Shown here: positions 55,153 through 62,691 of the stretch, one piece after another
Numbering within the stretch: the stretch's first letter is position 1
Layout: each line of letters begins with the position of its first letter
Notes under the pieces: model-generated
The model's database searches: none
What the model was told of the DNA's origin: nothing
The model's input: the letters and a program-made list of their open reading frames with translations, nothing else
Assembly: GCA_022953095.1 (NCBI GenBank)
Contig: JALJCR010000001.1
Location: 1,770,501-1,834,500, forward strand
Length of the DNA stretch: 64,000 nucleotides
Reading direction: 5' to 3'
Origin: Qipengyuania sp. ABI-127-1
GTDB lineage: Bacteria > Pseudomonadota > Alphaproteobacteria > Sphingomonadales > Sphingomonadaceae
Program-made: the position numbers and the translations under genes

Positions 55153-58100
55153 CTAATGAAAGTCACGGCTCGGGGGAATGATCCGCACATTGCGCGGGTG
55201 CCCGCCATGCCACCCGCATTCGCGATTACCCGGTGCAGGTTCCTGCCATGGTTCGACAGGCCGGTAGGGATCGTCCCTCCCTTCCCTGAGGTTGTCGCGC
55301 GGATTGAACTTGTCTGGCAAGGGCGATGTGACGTGATCGGCGCGCGCGACAGGTGCATCCAGCATATCATCCGAGAGGCGATATAGCTGGTGCGTCGCAT
55401 CCTCCATATGATGCGCTATCACGTGTATGACCTCATCGTCATATTCCACCCGCCCGCGCACTTCCATCAGGCGTGACCCCATCACGACACGGCGCTGTTT
55501 TTCCTTGAGATCCGGCCAAACGACCAGATTGATGACCCCGGTCTCATCCTCCAGCGTGATGAAGCACACGCCCTTCGCCGATCCTGGCCGCTGACGGATC
55601 AGTACCACGCCCGAGACATGGACCATGGAGCGGAATTTGCGCTTGCGCAGATCGCAAGCGCGCACGAAGCCGCGTTCGGCAAGGCTGGCACGCAGAAACG
55701 CCATCGGATGCGCCTTCAGGCTGAGGCGCGTGGTCTGGTAATCCGCCACGACCTCCTCGCTCAATGGCATCTGCGGAAGCTGCGTGGGTGAAACCTCGCC
55801 GCCTTCGTCGCGCGCCGCCGCTGCGGCGAACAACGGCAGATCCGGACCGCCGACGATGCTCCTCGCATCCCACAGGGCCTGACGGCGCGACAGGTGTAGC
55901 GAGCCGAAGCAATCCGCGCTCGCGAGCCGCTCGATATGCGCCGGGGCGAGACGGGCACGGTCCCTGAGCGCCATGACGTCGCCGTAATGCCCCCGTTCCT
56001 CGCGCTCGGCAATCAGCCGTGCCGCCACGGCTTCCGGCAGCCCGTCGACCTGTCTGAGGCCCAGGCGCAGGGCGATTTGGGTGCCGAGGCGCCCGCTATC
56101 CTCCCCAGAATGGGGAGGGGAACCGCGACGCGCAGCGGCGGGGTGGAGGGGCACCCCCGATTGTTCAAGACCTCGGCTACCCAGATCATCTCTACTTGCC
56201 CCTCCACCATGCTGCGCATGGTCCCCCTCCCCGTGCCGGGGAGGATATTCCTCCAGCGTGCAGTCCCACTGCGACCCATTGACGTCGGCAGGCAGCACCG
56301 TGACGCCATGCTCTCGCGCATCGCGGACGATCTGCGCCGGAGCGTAGAAGCCCATCGGCTGCGAATTGAGCAGCGCACAAGCGAAAGCTGCGGGGAAATG
56401 GCATTTGAGCCAGCTCGACACATAGACGAGATGCGCGAAGCTGGCCGCATGGCTCTCGGGGAAGCCGTATTCGCCGAAGCCGCGGATCTGGTTGAAGCAG
56501 CGCTGCGCGAAATCGCGATCGTAGCCCCGGTGGACCATGCGCTCGACCATCATGTCCTGCAATTCGTCGACCATGCTGCGGCTGCGGAAGGTCGCCATGG
56601 CCTTGCGCAGGCGATTGGCCTCGGCGGAATTGAAGCGGGCCGCATCGAGCGCGATCTTCATCGCCTGTTCCTGGAAGATCGGCACACCCAGCGTCCGCTC
56701 GAGGATGCTGGACAGTTCGTCGGGCGGGCCATGCTCGGGCGATGGCGCGGGAATGACCACCTGCTCTGCCCCGCGGCGGCGTTTGAGATAGGGATGCACC
56801 ATGTCGCCCTGGATCGGCCCGGGCCGCACGATGGCGACCTGGATCACCAGATCGTAGAATTCGCGCGGGCGCAGGCGCGGCAGCATGTTCATCTGCGCCC
56901 GGCTTTCGACCTGGAACACGCCGAGCGAATCGCCCTTGCGCAACATGGCATAGGTTTCCGGGTCCTCGCGCGGGACGCTGGCCAGCGTCAGCGGGCGATT
57001 GTGATGATCGTCGAGCAGGTCGAGGCACTTGCGGATGCAGGTCAGCATGCCAAGCGCCAGAACATCGACCTTAAGGATGCCCAGCGCCTCGATATCGTCC
57101 TTGTCCCACTCGATAAAGCTGCGCTCGGGCATGGCGCCATTGCCGATCGGCACGGTCTCGGTCAGCGCGCCTTCGGTAAGGATGAACCCGCCGACATGCT
57201 GGGATAGATGACGTGGCATACCAATTATTTGCTCGGTCAGTTTGAGGACACGTCGCAGGTGTGGATCGCGCACGTCCATGCCTGTCTCGGCAGCATGTTT
57301 GTCGCTGATCTCACGCCCCCACCCGCCCCAGACGGTCTTGGCCAGCGCGGCGGTGACATCCTCGGTCAGCCCCATCGCCTTGCCCACCTCGCGGATCGCC
57401 ATGCGCGGGCGATAGTGGATCACCGTGGCGCATAGTCCGGCGCGGTGGCGGCCGTATTTGCGATAGATGTACTGGATCACCTCCTCGCGCCGCTCATGCT
57501 CGAAATCGACGTCGATATCGGGCGGCTCCTTGCGCTCTTCGGAGATAAAGCGGTCGAACAGCAGCGCGTGCTTGGCCGGGTCGACCGAGGTGATGCCGAG
57601 GCAGTAGCACACGGCCGAATTGGCTGCGCTGCCGCGCCCCTGGCACAGGATCGGTGGATCGACGCCGCTCCGTGCGAAATCGACGATGTCCTTGATGGTG
57701 AGAAAGTACCGCGCCAGCTCGAGTTTGCCGATCAGCGCCAGCTCGCGTTCCAGCGTGGCGCGCACACTGTCGGGCAGACCACCGGGATAACGCCATTGCG
57801 TGCCTTTCCATGTCTCGCTCTCGAGGAATTGCTGCGGGGTCTGGCCGTCGGGATAGATTTCCTCCGGATATTCGTATTGCAGTTCGTCCAGGCTGAAGTC
57901 GCAGGCATCGGCCACCGCGCGCGCAGCGGCAATGGCGTGGGGCCAGCGTTCGAACAGCTTCACGATCACCTCGGGCGGCTTCAGATAGCGTTCGGCATTG
58001 CCATGCAGCAGGTGCCCGGCGGCAGCGACGGTGGTCTTGTGCCTGATCGCGGTCATCACGTCCTGCAGCGGCCGCTTGTCGGGCGTAGCGTAATGCACGT

Positions 58101-58887
58101 CGTTGGTGGCGAGGATGGAGAGGCCGTTCGCCTTCGCCAGCGCATCGAGCCGCTCGATCCGCGCAACGTCGTCGCCGGTGTAGAGATAGCTTGCGGCGAT
58201 GTGGTGGAGCGTGGGAAGCTGGGTTGCGAGGTGGGGGAGGATGTCGGCTAGGGTGACTTCCATCTCCACCTTCCCAACGTCACCCCGGCCCCCGAGCCGA
58301 GGTCCCGTCTTTTCCGGTGTCGCGCTCGAAGAAGAGCGGGCCCTCGGATCAAGTCCGGAGTGACGAAAAGGGACTATGTTGCTCTCGACCTCAATCGCAA
58401 ACTTCGCGCCCAGGTCGCGCGGCGGCAGGAGGATCAGTTGCACGCCCTCGGCATGCGCGGCGAGCATGGCGAGACTGATGTCGCACGCTCCTTTCTCCTG
58501 CCACTCGCCGTCGAGTGTCTGCATGCGCCCTGCGCTGATGAGTCTGCACAATCGTCCATATGCCGCCCGGTCGATCGGATAGGCGAGGAAGGCCAATCCT
58601 TCGACGGTTTCTATCCTGCAGCCGATAAGCGGCTTCAACTTAAGCGTTTTCGCCTCGGTATGGATGCGCACGACGCCGGCTATTGTGTTGGCATCGGCAA
58701 TTCCGATGGCATCATAGCCGAGCGCGCGGGCCTGCATTACGAGATCCACCGCATCGCTCGCCCCGCGCAGGAAGCTGAAGCAGGAGGCCACGCCGAGTTC
58801 CACGAAGGCGCTGCGCGGCGGCGCGTCTATGCTTTCCGGATCGAGTTCGATCGTACGCTTGGGAATCTGGAGGTCGTTGTCGGGCAT
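55153..58887 (-). CDS. dnaE2: Error-prone DNA polymerase DnaE2/ImuC with two in-frame repeat insertions
   Basis: 1244-aa alpha-subunit-like translesion polymerase of the ImuABC mutasome, longer than the usual ~1050-1150 residues. PHP domain: FVELGVASCFSFLRGASDAV, then GYDAIGIADANTI. Polymerase core: CQGRGSAANSAVCYCLGI, the catalytic Asp pair in PPDIDVDFEHERREEV, and FGEYGFPESHAASFAHLVYV. The C-terminal OB domain has FITLEDETGVINLVVWPD. The excess comes from two insertions that translate as FRHSGLDPRARSSSSA... (~residue 175-205) and EYPPRHGEGDHAQHGGG... (~residue 885-930), both palindromic repeats (separate entries). All catalytic motifs stay intact. It starts 1 nt after the udgX stop. Confidence 0.95.
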   Translation of the reverse strand: MPDNDLQIPKRTIELDPESIDAPPRSAFVELGVASCFSFLRGASDAVDLVMQARALGYDAIGIADANTIAGVVRIHTEAKTLKLKPLIGCRIETVEGLAFLAYPIDRAAYGRLCRLISAGRMQTLDGEWQEKGACDISLAMLAAHAEGVQLILLPPRDLGAKFAIEVESNIVPFRHSGLDPRARSSSSATPEKTGPRLGGRGDVGKVEMEVTLADILPHLATQLPTLHHIAASYLYTGDDVARIERLDALAKANGLSILATNDVHYATPDKRPLQDVMTAIRHKTTVAAAGHLLHGNAERYLKPPEVIVKLFERWPHAIAAARAVADACDFSLDELQYEYPEEIYPDGQTPQQFLESETWKGTQWRYPGGLPDSVRATLERELALIGKLELARYFLTIKDIVDFARSGVDPPILCQGRGSAANSAVCYCLGITSVDPAKHALLFDRFISEERKEPPDIDVDFEHERREEVIQYIYRKYGRHRAGLCATVIHYRPRMAIREVGKAMGLTEDVTAALAKTVWGGWGREISDKHAAETGMDVRDPHLRRVLKLTEQIIGMPRHLSQHVGGFILTEGALTETVPIGNGAMPERSFIEWDKDDIEALGILKVDVLALGMLTCIRKCLDLLDDHHNRPLTLASVPREDPETYAMLRKGDSLGVFQVESRAQMNMLPRLRPREFYDLVIQVAIVRPGPIQGDMVHPYLKRRRGAEQVVIPAPSPEHGPPDELSSILERTLGVPIFQEQAMKIALDAARFNSAEANRLRKAMATFRSRSMVDELQDMMVERMVHRGYDRDFAQRCFNQIRGFGEYGFPESHAASFAHLVYVSSWLKCHFPAAFACALLNSQPMGFYAPAQIVRDAREHGVTVLPADVNGSQWDCTLEEYPPRHGEGDHAQHGGGASRDDLGSRGLEQSGVPLHPAAARRGSPPHSGEDSGRLGTQIALRLGLRQVDGLPEAVAARLIAEREERGHYGDVMALRDRARLAPAHIERLASADCFGSLHLSRRQALWDARSIVGGPDLPLFAAAAARDEGGEVSPTQLPQMPLSEEVVADYQTTRLSLKAHPMAFLRASLAERGFVRACDLRKRKFRSMVHVSGVVLIRQRPGSAKGVCFITLEDETGVINLVVWPDLKEKQRRVVMGSRLMEVRGRVEYDDEVIHVIAHHMEDATHQLYRLSDDMLDAPVARADHVTSPLPDKFNPRDNLREGRDDPYRPVEPWQEPAPGNRECGWHGGHPRNVRIIPPSRDFH
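56100..56244. repeat. Palindromic repeat element inside dnaE2 (C-terminal insertion)
   Basis: 145-bp inverted-repeat element whose two ends read CCTCCCC-N5-GGGGAGGGG inward. The left half (56100-56153) and the reverse complement of the right half (56197-56244) share a GGTGGAGGGGCA core and a GCGCAGC block. It begins and ends inside dnaE2, contributes ~45 codons rich in His/Gly/Pro, and keeps the frame open. Its GC-rich hairpin is typical of dispersed repeats common in Sphingomonadales intergenic regions. Confidence 0.85.
58278..58365. repeat. Palindromic repeat element inside dnaE2 (N-terminal insertion)
   Basis: 88-bp element with terminal inverted repeats CGTCACCCCGG (58278-58288) and CCGGAGTGACG (58355-58365), arms extending about 29 bp with few mismatches. 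Translated on the minus strand it gives RHSGLDPRARSSSSATPEKT and beyond, a peptide with no counterpart in DnaE2. The frame is kept. It is a second sequence family, unlike the 56.1-kb element. Confidence 0.85.
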
Positions 58888-58888
58888 C

Positions 58889-60352
58889 TCACCCCGCCAC
58901 CTCCCTGAGCCTTGCCTTCACCGCTGCCAAATCGGCATCGAACAACCGCGCCTGTTCCTCGCGCGCAGGGCCATCGAGGCGCAGAAGGTAGGAAGGGTGC
59001 GCGGTGACCCACAGCTCGCTGCCGTCCTCCAGCGGGATCGGAGCCCCGCGCACTTTCGAAATGCTCACCGTCCTGCCGAGCAGCCCGCGCGCCGCGCTCG
59101 CGCCCATGGCGAGCACCAGTTTCGGCTGCACGATCGCGCGCTCCGCTTCGATCCACCAGCGGCAGGTGTCGATCTCTTTCGCTTGCGGATTTTGGTGCAG
59201 GCGCCGTTTGCCGCCCCGAACGATCTTGGGGACATATTTGAAATGCTTCACCGCATTCGTCACATAGGCCGAACGGCGGTCGATTCCGGCCTGATCAAGA
59301 TGCTGATCGAGCAACTTTCCGGCAGGCCCGACGAAGGGACGGCCCGCCTGATCCTCATGGTCGCCCGGCTGCTCGCCAACGATCATCAGCGCCGCATCGC
59401 ACGGCCCCTCGCCCATCACCGCATGATTGTCGAGCGCGCCGATCGGGCACTTGCGGCAGGCATGAATCGCTTTGTCGATCGCCTCGAGCGTGTCGGGCCG
59501 CTCCTCGAATTCGCCAGAGAAAACCGATTTGCCCTTCGCCACCATCGCCGCCTCGCGATTCTGCGCGCCCGCGATAAGATCAGGGATTAGAGCAGCTTCG
59601 GGCATGTTCTTCCAGTATTTCTTCGGCATCTCCTTCAGCATCGCGCCCACTTTCAGCCGCGCGGGGTTGAAGATCGCAGCGTAATAGCTGCGCCAGAGAT
59701 CCTCCATCGGATCGCCGCCCGGTGCATCGCTGCGCTGCGCGGGCGGGCCTTCGGACATGGTGCTGCCGTCCCAGTGCAGGCAGCCGCGCGGGGTCAGGAT
59801 CGACCAGCGCATGTTGGAAAAGCGTCGCATGAAGAAGCCCGCATTGGCGCGCAGGATGTGATGCTCCGGCTCGAACCAGGCGACATAGTGCTCACCTGCC
59901 TCCTCTTCATCGGCTTCCACCAAGCGGAAGCGGACGAAAGCGTGCATCTTGTGGCTGTCGCGGCGGACGTTCTTGGCAAGTTCCTCCACCCGCCGCACGT
60001 CGGAATCGGCCTTGTCCTCCATCATGCGCGGATTGGCCTGAAACCGCCACAGCAGGCGATAGAGCAGCGCGAAGCGTTCTGGGTCGGAATGGAGGATCGT
60101 ATTCCTCGCAAGGCTCACGAAACGGCGGTTCGCGCGCACGGGTCGTGCATCGGCGGGCGGGATCGGCATGTGCCGGTCACCATGTGCAAACAGATCGCCG
60201 CTGCCGCCCGGTTCCACCCAGGCAATCCGGTCAGGCGGCACCTCGCACTGGACCAGCGCCCGCGCCCGCTCACGCCAGAAATCGTAATCGTCCGGTTCGG
60301 GCAGCTGCACCGTGTAATAGGTGCCGGGTTTGACGTGCTGGAGCGCGGTCAC
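58889..60352 (-). CDS. udgX: UdgX-type uracil-DNA glycosylase fused to TIGR03915-like DNA-metabolism domain
   Basis: 487-aa protein with two parts. The N-terminal ~270 residues (VQLPEPDDYDFWRERARALV, YRLLWRFQANPRMMEDKADS, FEPEHHILRANAGFFMRRFS) match the uncharacterised TIGR03915-type 'DNA metabolism' domain. The C-terminal part is a family 4-like uracil-DNA glycosylase with IVGEQPGDHEDQAGRPFVGP, VKHFKYVP and VTAHPSYLLR. It also has GGKRRLHQNPQ, whose KRRxH loop marks UdgX, the type known to bond covalently to uracil in single-stranded DNA. The iron-sulfur cysteines appear as HACRKCPIG and others. GTG at 60352 with GGAGG 5 nt upstream is the best start; ATG at 60364 is the alternative. Confidence 0.9.
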   Translation of the reverse strand: MTALQHVKPGTYYTVQLPEPDDYDFWRERARALVQCEVPPDRIAWVEPGGSGDLFAHGDRHMPIPPADARPVRANRRFVSLARNTILHSDPERFALLYRLLWRFQANPRMMEDKADSDVRRVEELAKNVRRDSHKMHAFVRFRLVEADEEEAGEHYVAWFEPEHHILRANAGFFMRRFSNMRWSILTPRGCLHWDGSTMSEGPPAQRSDAPGGDPMEDLWRSYYAAIFNPARLKVGAMLKEMPKKYWKNMPEAALIPDLIAGAQNREAAMVAKGKSVFSGEFEERPDTLEAIDKAIHACRKCPIGALDNHAVMGEGPCDAALMIVGEQPGDHEDQAGRPFVGPAGKLLDQHLDQAGIDRRSAYVTNAVKHFKYVPKIVRGGKRRLHQNPQAKEIDTCRWWIEAERAIVQPKLVLAMGASAARGLLGRTVSISKVRGAPIPLEDGSELWVTAHPSYLLRLDGPAREEQARLFDADLAAVKARLREVAG

Positions 60353-60370
60353 AGCCACCTCCATTCGCCG

Positions 60371-60417
60371 CGAGCGCAGTCGAAAGGCATTCGGGCAGAG
60401 TGTCTCGACTTCGCTCG
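60371..60417. repeat. Palindromic repeat between radical-SAM gene and udgX
   Basis: CGAGCGCAGTCGA (60371-60383) and TCGACTTCGCTCG (60405-60417) form an inverted repeat (12 of 13 bp) inside the 91-bp spacer between the radical-SAM stop and the udgX start. Surrounding sequence (to about 60427, ACGAACGG) also looks like the repeat. A third family, distinct from the two inside dnaE2. Confidence 0.75.
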
Positions 60418-60443
60418 ACACGAACGGAAGGAAAGAACGAACC

Positions 60444-61700
60444 TCATGCGGCAAACAGCTCCAACTGCTCGGTCTTTGGCGCGAGCAGGCTGCGCAAATC
60501 GGCGCGGTCGGTCAGCATGACAGGCCGCCAGTCCACGGTGCAGATGAAGGGCCGAACCTTGGTGATCGACAGCGTGAGGCGCGCCACATCGTCCAATCGC
60601 AACGCGCGGTGGCGACGACTGGTGAGGATCTTGCCCACAGCCTTCACGCCGAGACCCGGCACGCGCAGCAACTCCTCTTTCGACGCGCGGTTCACATCGA
60701 CCGGGAATGCCCCGCGAAACTTCAAAGCCCAGGCGAGCTTGGGATCGATATCAAGCGGCAAATTCCCATCCGCCCCGGTCGCCTGCATCACATCCGTCGG
60801 CTTGTAGCCATAGAAGCGTATCAGCCAGTCGGACTGGTAGAGCCGGTGTTCGCGGATCAATGGCGGGCGCTTCAGCGGCAGCACCGCACTGGCATCGGGA
60901 ATGGGCGAGAAGGCGCTGTAATAGACGCGGCGCAGCTTGAAGCTATCGTAAAGTCGGCTTGCCTTGCTGACGATATCGCTGTCGGTCGCGGCATCGGCGC
61001 CGACGATCATCTGCGTCGACTGGCCAGCGGGCGCGAAACGGGGGGCATGCTTGAAACGCTTTCGCGCATCCTTCGCCTCGACCAGGTCGGCCTTCACCTT
61101 GCCCATCGCGCCTTCAATCTGCGCCGCATTCTTGTCGGGCGCGAGGCGGGTCAGGCCGCTGTCGGTCGGCAGTTCGACATTGATCGACACACGGTCGGCA
61201 TAAAGACCGGCCTGATGGACGATCTCCGCATCCGCCTCGGGAATGGTTTTCAAATGGATATAGCCGTGAAAATCGTGTTCTTCCCGAAGGATGCGCGCGA
61301 CTTCTACCAATTGTTCCATCGTATGGTTCGAGCTTTTTACAATGCCCGAGGAAAGGAACAGCCCCTCGATATAATTGCGCCTGTAAAAGGCCAGTGTGAG
61401 GTCGACCACTTCCTGCGGGGTAAACCGTGCCCGAGCCACATTCGAGCTTTTGCGGTTCACGCAGTAATGACAGTCGAAAATGCAGTGATTGGTCAGCAGG
61501 ATCTTGAGCAGCGAGATGCAGCGTCCATCGGGTGCATAGGCGTGGCAAATACCCATTCCCTCGGTCGAACCGATCCCCCCACGTCCATTTGGGCCGCCCA
61601 TCGAATTGCGCTTCGCCGTGCCCGAAGACGCGCAGGAGGCATCGTATTTCGCGGCATCGGCGAGAATTTCAAGCTTCTGAAAGATAGATTGCGCGGCCAT
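60444..61700 (-). CDS. Radical SAM DNA modification/repair protein (TIGR03916-like)
   Basis: 418-aa radical-SAM protein. The cluster-binding triad is LLTNHCIFDCHYCVNRKSSN (Cx3Cx2C, ~residues 70-80). FLSSGIVKSSNHTMEQL and GYIHLKTIPEAD follow the TIM-barrel order. The C-terminal VNRASKEELLRVPGLGVKAV is a helix-hairpin-helix DNA-binding motif. The family, always linked to the UDG-like partner, is annotated as a putative DNA modification/repair radical-SAM protein; its chemistry is unknown. The start at 61700 (MAAQSIFQKLEIL) agrees with the family and is 2 nt from a LexA box. It heads an operon with udgX and dnaE2. Confidence 0.9.
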   Translation of the reverse strand: MAAQSIFQKLEILADAAKYDASCASSGTAKRNSMGGPNGRGGIGSTEGMGICHAYAPDGRCISLLKILLTNHCIFDCHYCVNRKSSNVARARFTPQEVVDLTLAFYRRNYIEGLFLSSGIVKSSNHTMEQLVEVARILREEHDFHGYIHLKTIPEADAEIVHQAGLYADRVSINVELPTDSGLTRLAPDKNAAQIEGAMGKVKADLVEAKDARKRFKHAPRFAPAGQSTQMIVGADAATDSDIVSKASRLYDSFKLRRVYYSAFSPIPDASAVLPLKRPPLIREHRLYQSDWLIRFYGYKPTDVMQATGADGNLPLDIDPKLAWALKFRGAFPVDVNRASKEELLRVPGLGVKAVGKILTSRRHRALRLDDVARLTLSITKVRPFICTVDWRPVMLTDRADLRSLLAPKTEQLELFAA

Positions 61701-61702
61701 TC

Positions 61703-61717
61703 GTTCCTTATATGTTC
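61703..61717 (-). promoter_or_regulatory. LexA (SOS) box of the radical-SAM/udgX/dnaE2 operon
   Basis: GTTCCTTATATGTTC on the plus strand (GAACATATAAGGAAC on the coding strand) is an exact GTTC-N7-GTTC, the alphaproteobacterial LexA site. It lies 2 nt upstream of the ATG and overlaps the AGGA Shine-Dalgarno sequence. Confidence 0.88.
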
Positions 61718-61925
61718 CACACAGCTTTTCGCCAATGTCAAATGACAAAGGATGGAACTTTTGGTCGATTTCTGCATAATGCATGTACGGACCGGGCCCC
61801 TCTGGCGAGTACATATGTGCTCGTGATGTCGGACGTACGTAACGCCGACGGCCTGACCAAATTCTTACGTGATCGTCGGCATACCTACACCTCGCGGCCA
61901 CCAGGTCGCCTGTCTGGAGTATGCA

Positions 61926-62648
61926 ATGAAATATCTCACTTCTCTTGCCATCCTCGGCCTTGCCACCGCACCTCTTGCCGCGGCGGAAAAAGACTGGAAT
62001 TTCGGTGACGGCACCAGCCCCGAACGTTGGGCCAGCGTGAACGCGGCCTATGCGCTGTGCGATGTCGGCCTCAACCAGTCACCCATCGATCTCGGCACAC
62101 CCAATGCTCGCGGCGATGTTCAGCTCGATACCAATTTCGGCGATGCCGACGGCACTATCGCGCTTGGCGAAGAAAAAGTGCAGGTCGACTTCGCAGCCGG
62201 GCTCGGCATGAATTCGGGCGGCAAGGAATTCAACCTGATTCAGGTGCATTTCCATACGCCTGCCGAACATGCGGTCGATGGCGAACGCTACCCGCTGGTG
62301 GCGCATTTCGTGCATGCCACCGAAGCCGGTGAACTGGGTGTGCTTGGCGTGATGTTCGAAGAGGGCACGGCCAATCCGGCGCTGACCACGATCGTCGACG
62401 GTGTCGGTAAAGGCAAGGGAACTGCCGTGTCTTTCGACGTGAACGATATGGTCCCCGAAGAGCTCGACGTCTATCGCTATATGGGCTCGCTCACCACGCC
62501 GCCATGCAGCGAAGGTGTGAACTGGCATGTCGCCGAAACTCCGATGACCGCCAGCGCCGAACAGATCGCCGCGATGGAAGCCAATCTTGGTCCCAGCGCC
62601 CGCTCTCTACAACCGCTCGGCTCGCGCCTTCTGGTCGCGCCGGAATAA
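61926..62648 (+). CDS. Exported alpha-type carbonic anhydrase
   Basis: 240-aa periplasmic enzyme interconverting CO2 and bicarbonate. Signal peptide MKYLTSLAILGLATAPLAAA|EK, then LNQSPIDLGTPNARGDVQLD (family start), the zinc ligands in FNLIQVHFHTPAEHAVDG (two His plus His in VAHFVHATEAGELGVLGVMFE), and GSLTTPPCSEGVNWHVAET with the conserved Thr and Cys. All three zinc His are present, so it should be active. It is divergent from the radical-SAM gene across 225 bp and convergent with imuB. It separates two parts of the mutasome locus. Confidence 0.93.
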   Translation: MKYLTSLAILGLATAPLAAAEKDWNFGDGTSPERWASVNAAYALCDVGLNQSPIDLGTPNARGDVQLDTNFGDADGTIALGEEKVQVDFAAGLGMNSGGKEFNLIQVHFHTPAEHAVDGERYPLVAHFVHATEAGELGVLGVMFEEGTANPALTTIVDGVGKGKGTAVSFDVNDMVPEELDVYRYMGSLTTPPCSEGVNWHVAETPMTASAEQIAAMEANLGPSARSLQPLGSRLLVAPE

Positions 62649-62654
62649 GTATTC

Positions 62655-62683
62655 TGCCACCCGGCCCAGGCGGTCGGGTGGCA
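62655..62683. terminator. Bidirectional hairpin terminator
   Basis: TGCCACCCG (62655-62663) and CGGGTGGCA (62675-62683) form a perfect 9-bp stem with an 11-nt loop, followed by CTTTATC on the plus strand. It sits 6 nt after the carbonic anhydrase stop and 8 nt before the imuB stop, and could serve both convergent genes. Confidence 0.7.
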
Positions 62684-62691
62684 CTTTATCG

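Noticed and set aside
55936..57207. 423-codon plus-strand frame inside dnaE2
   Set aside because: Antisense to dnaE2 catalytic domains; composition of a shadow frame.
60454..60454. TTG start that would extend udgX by 34 residues
   Set aside because: The extension is the translated palindromic repeat; GTG at 60352 has a GGAGG ribosome-binding site at 5 nt.
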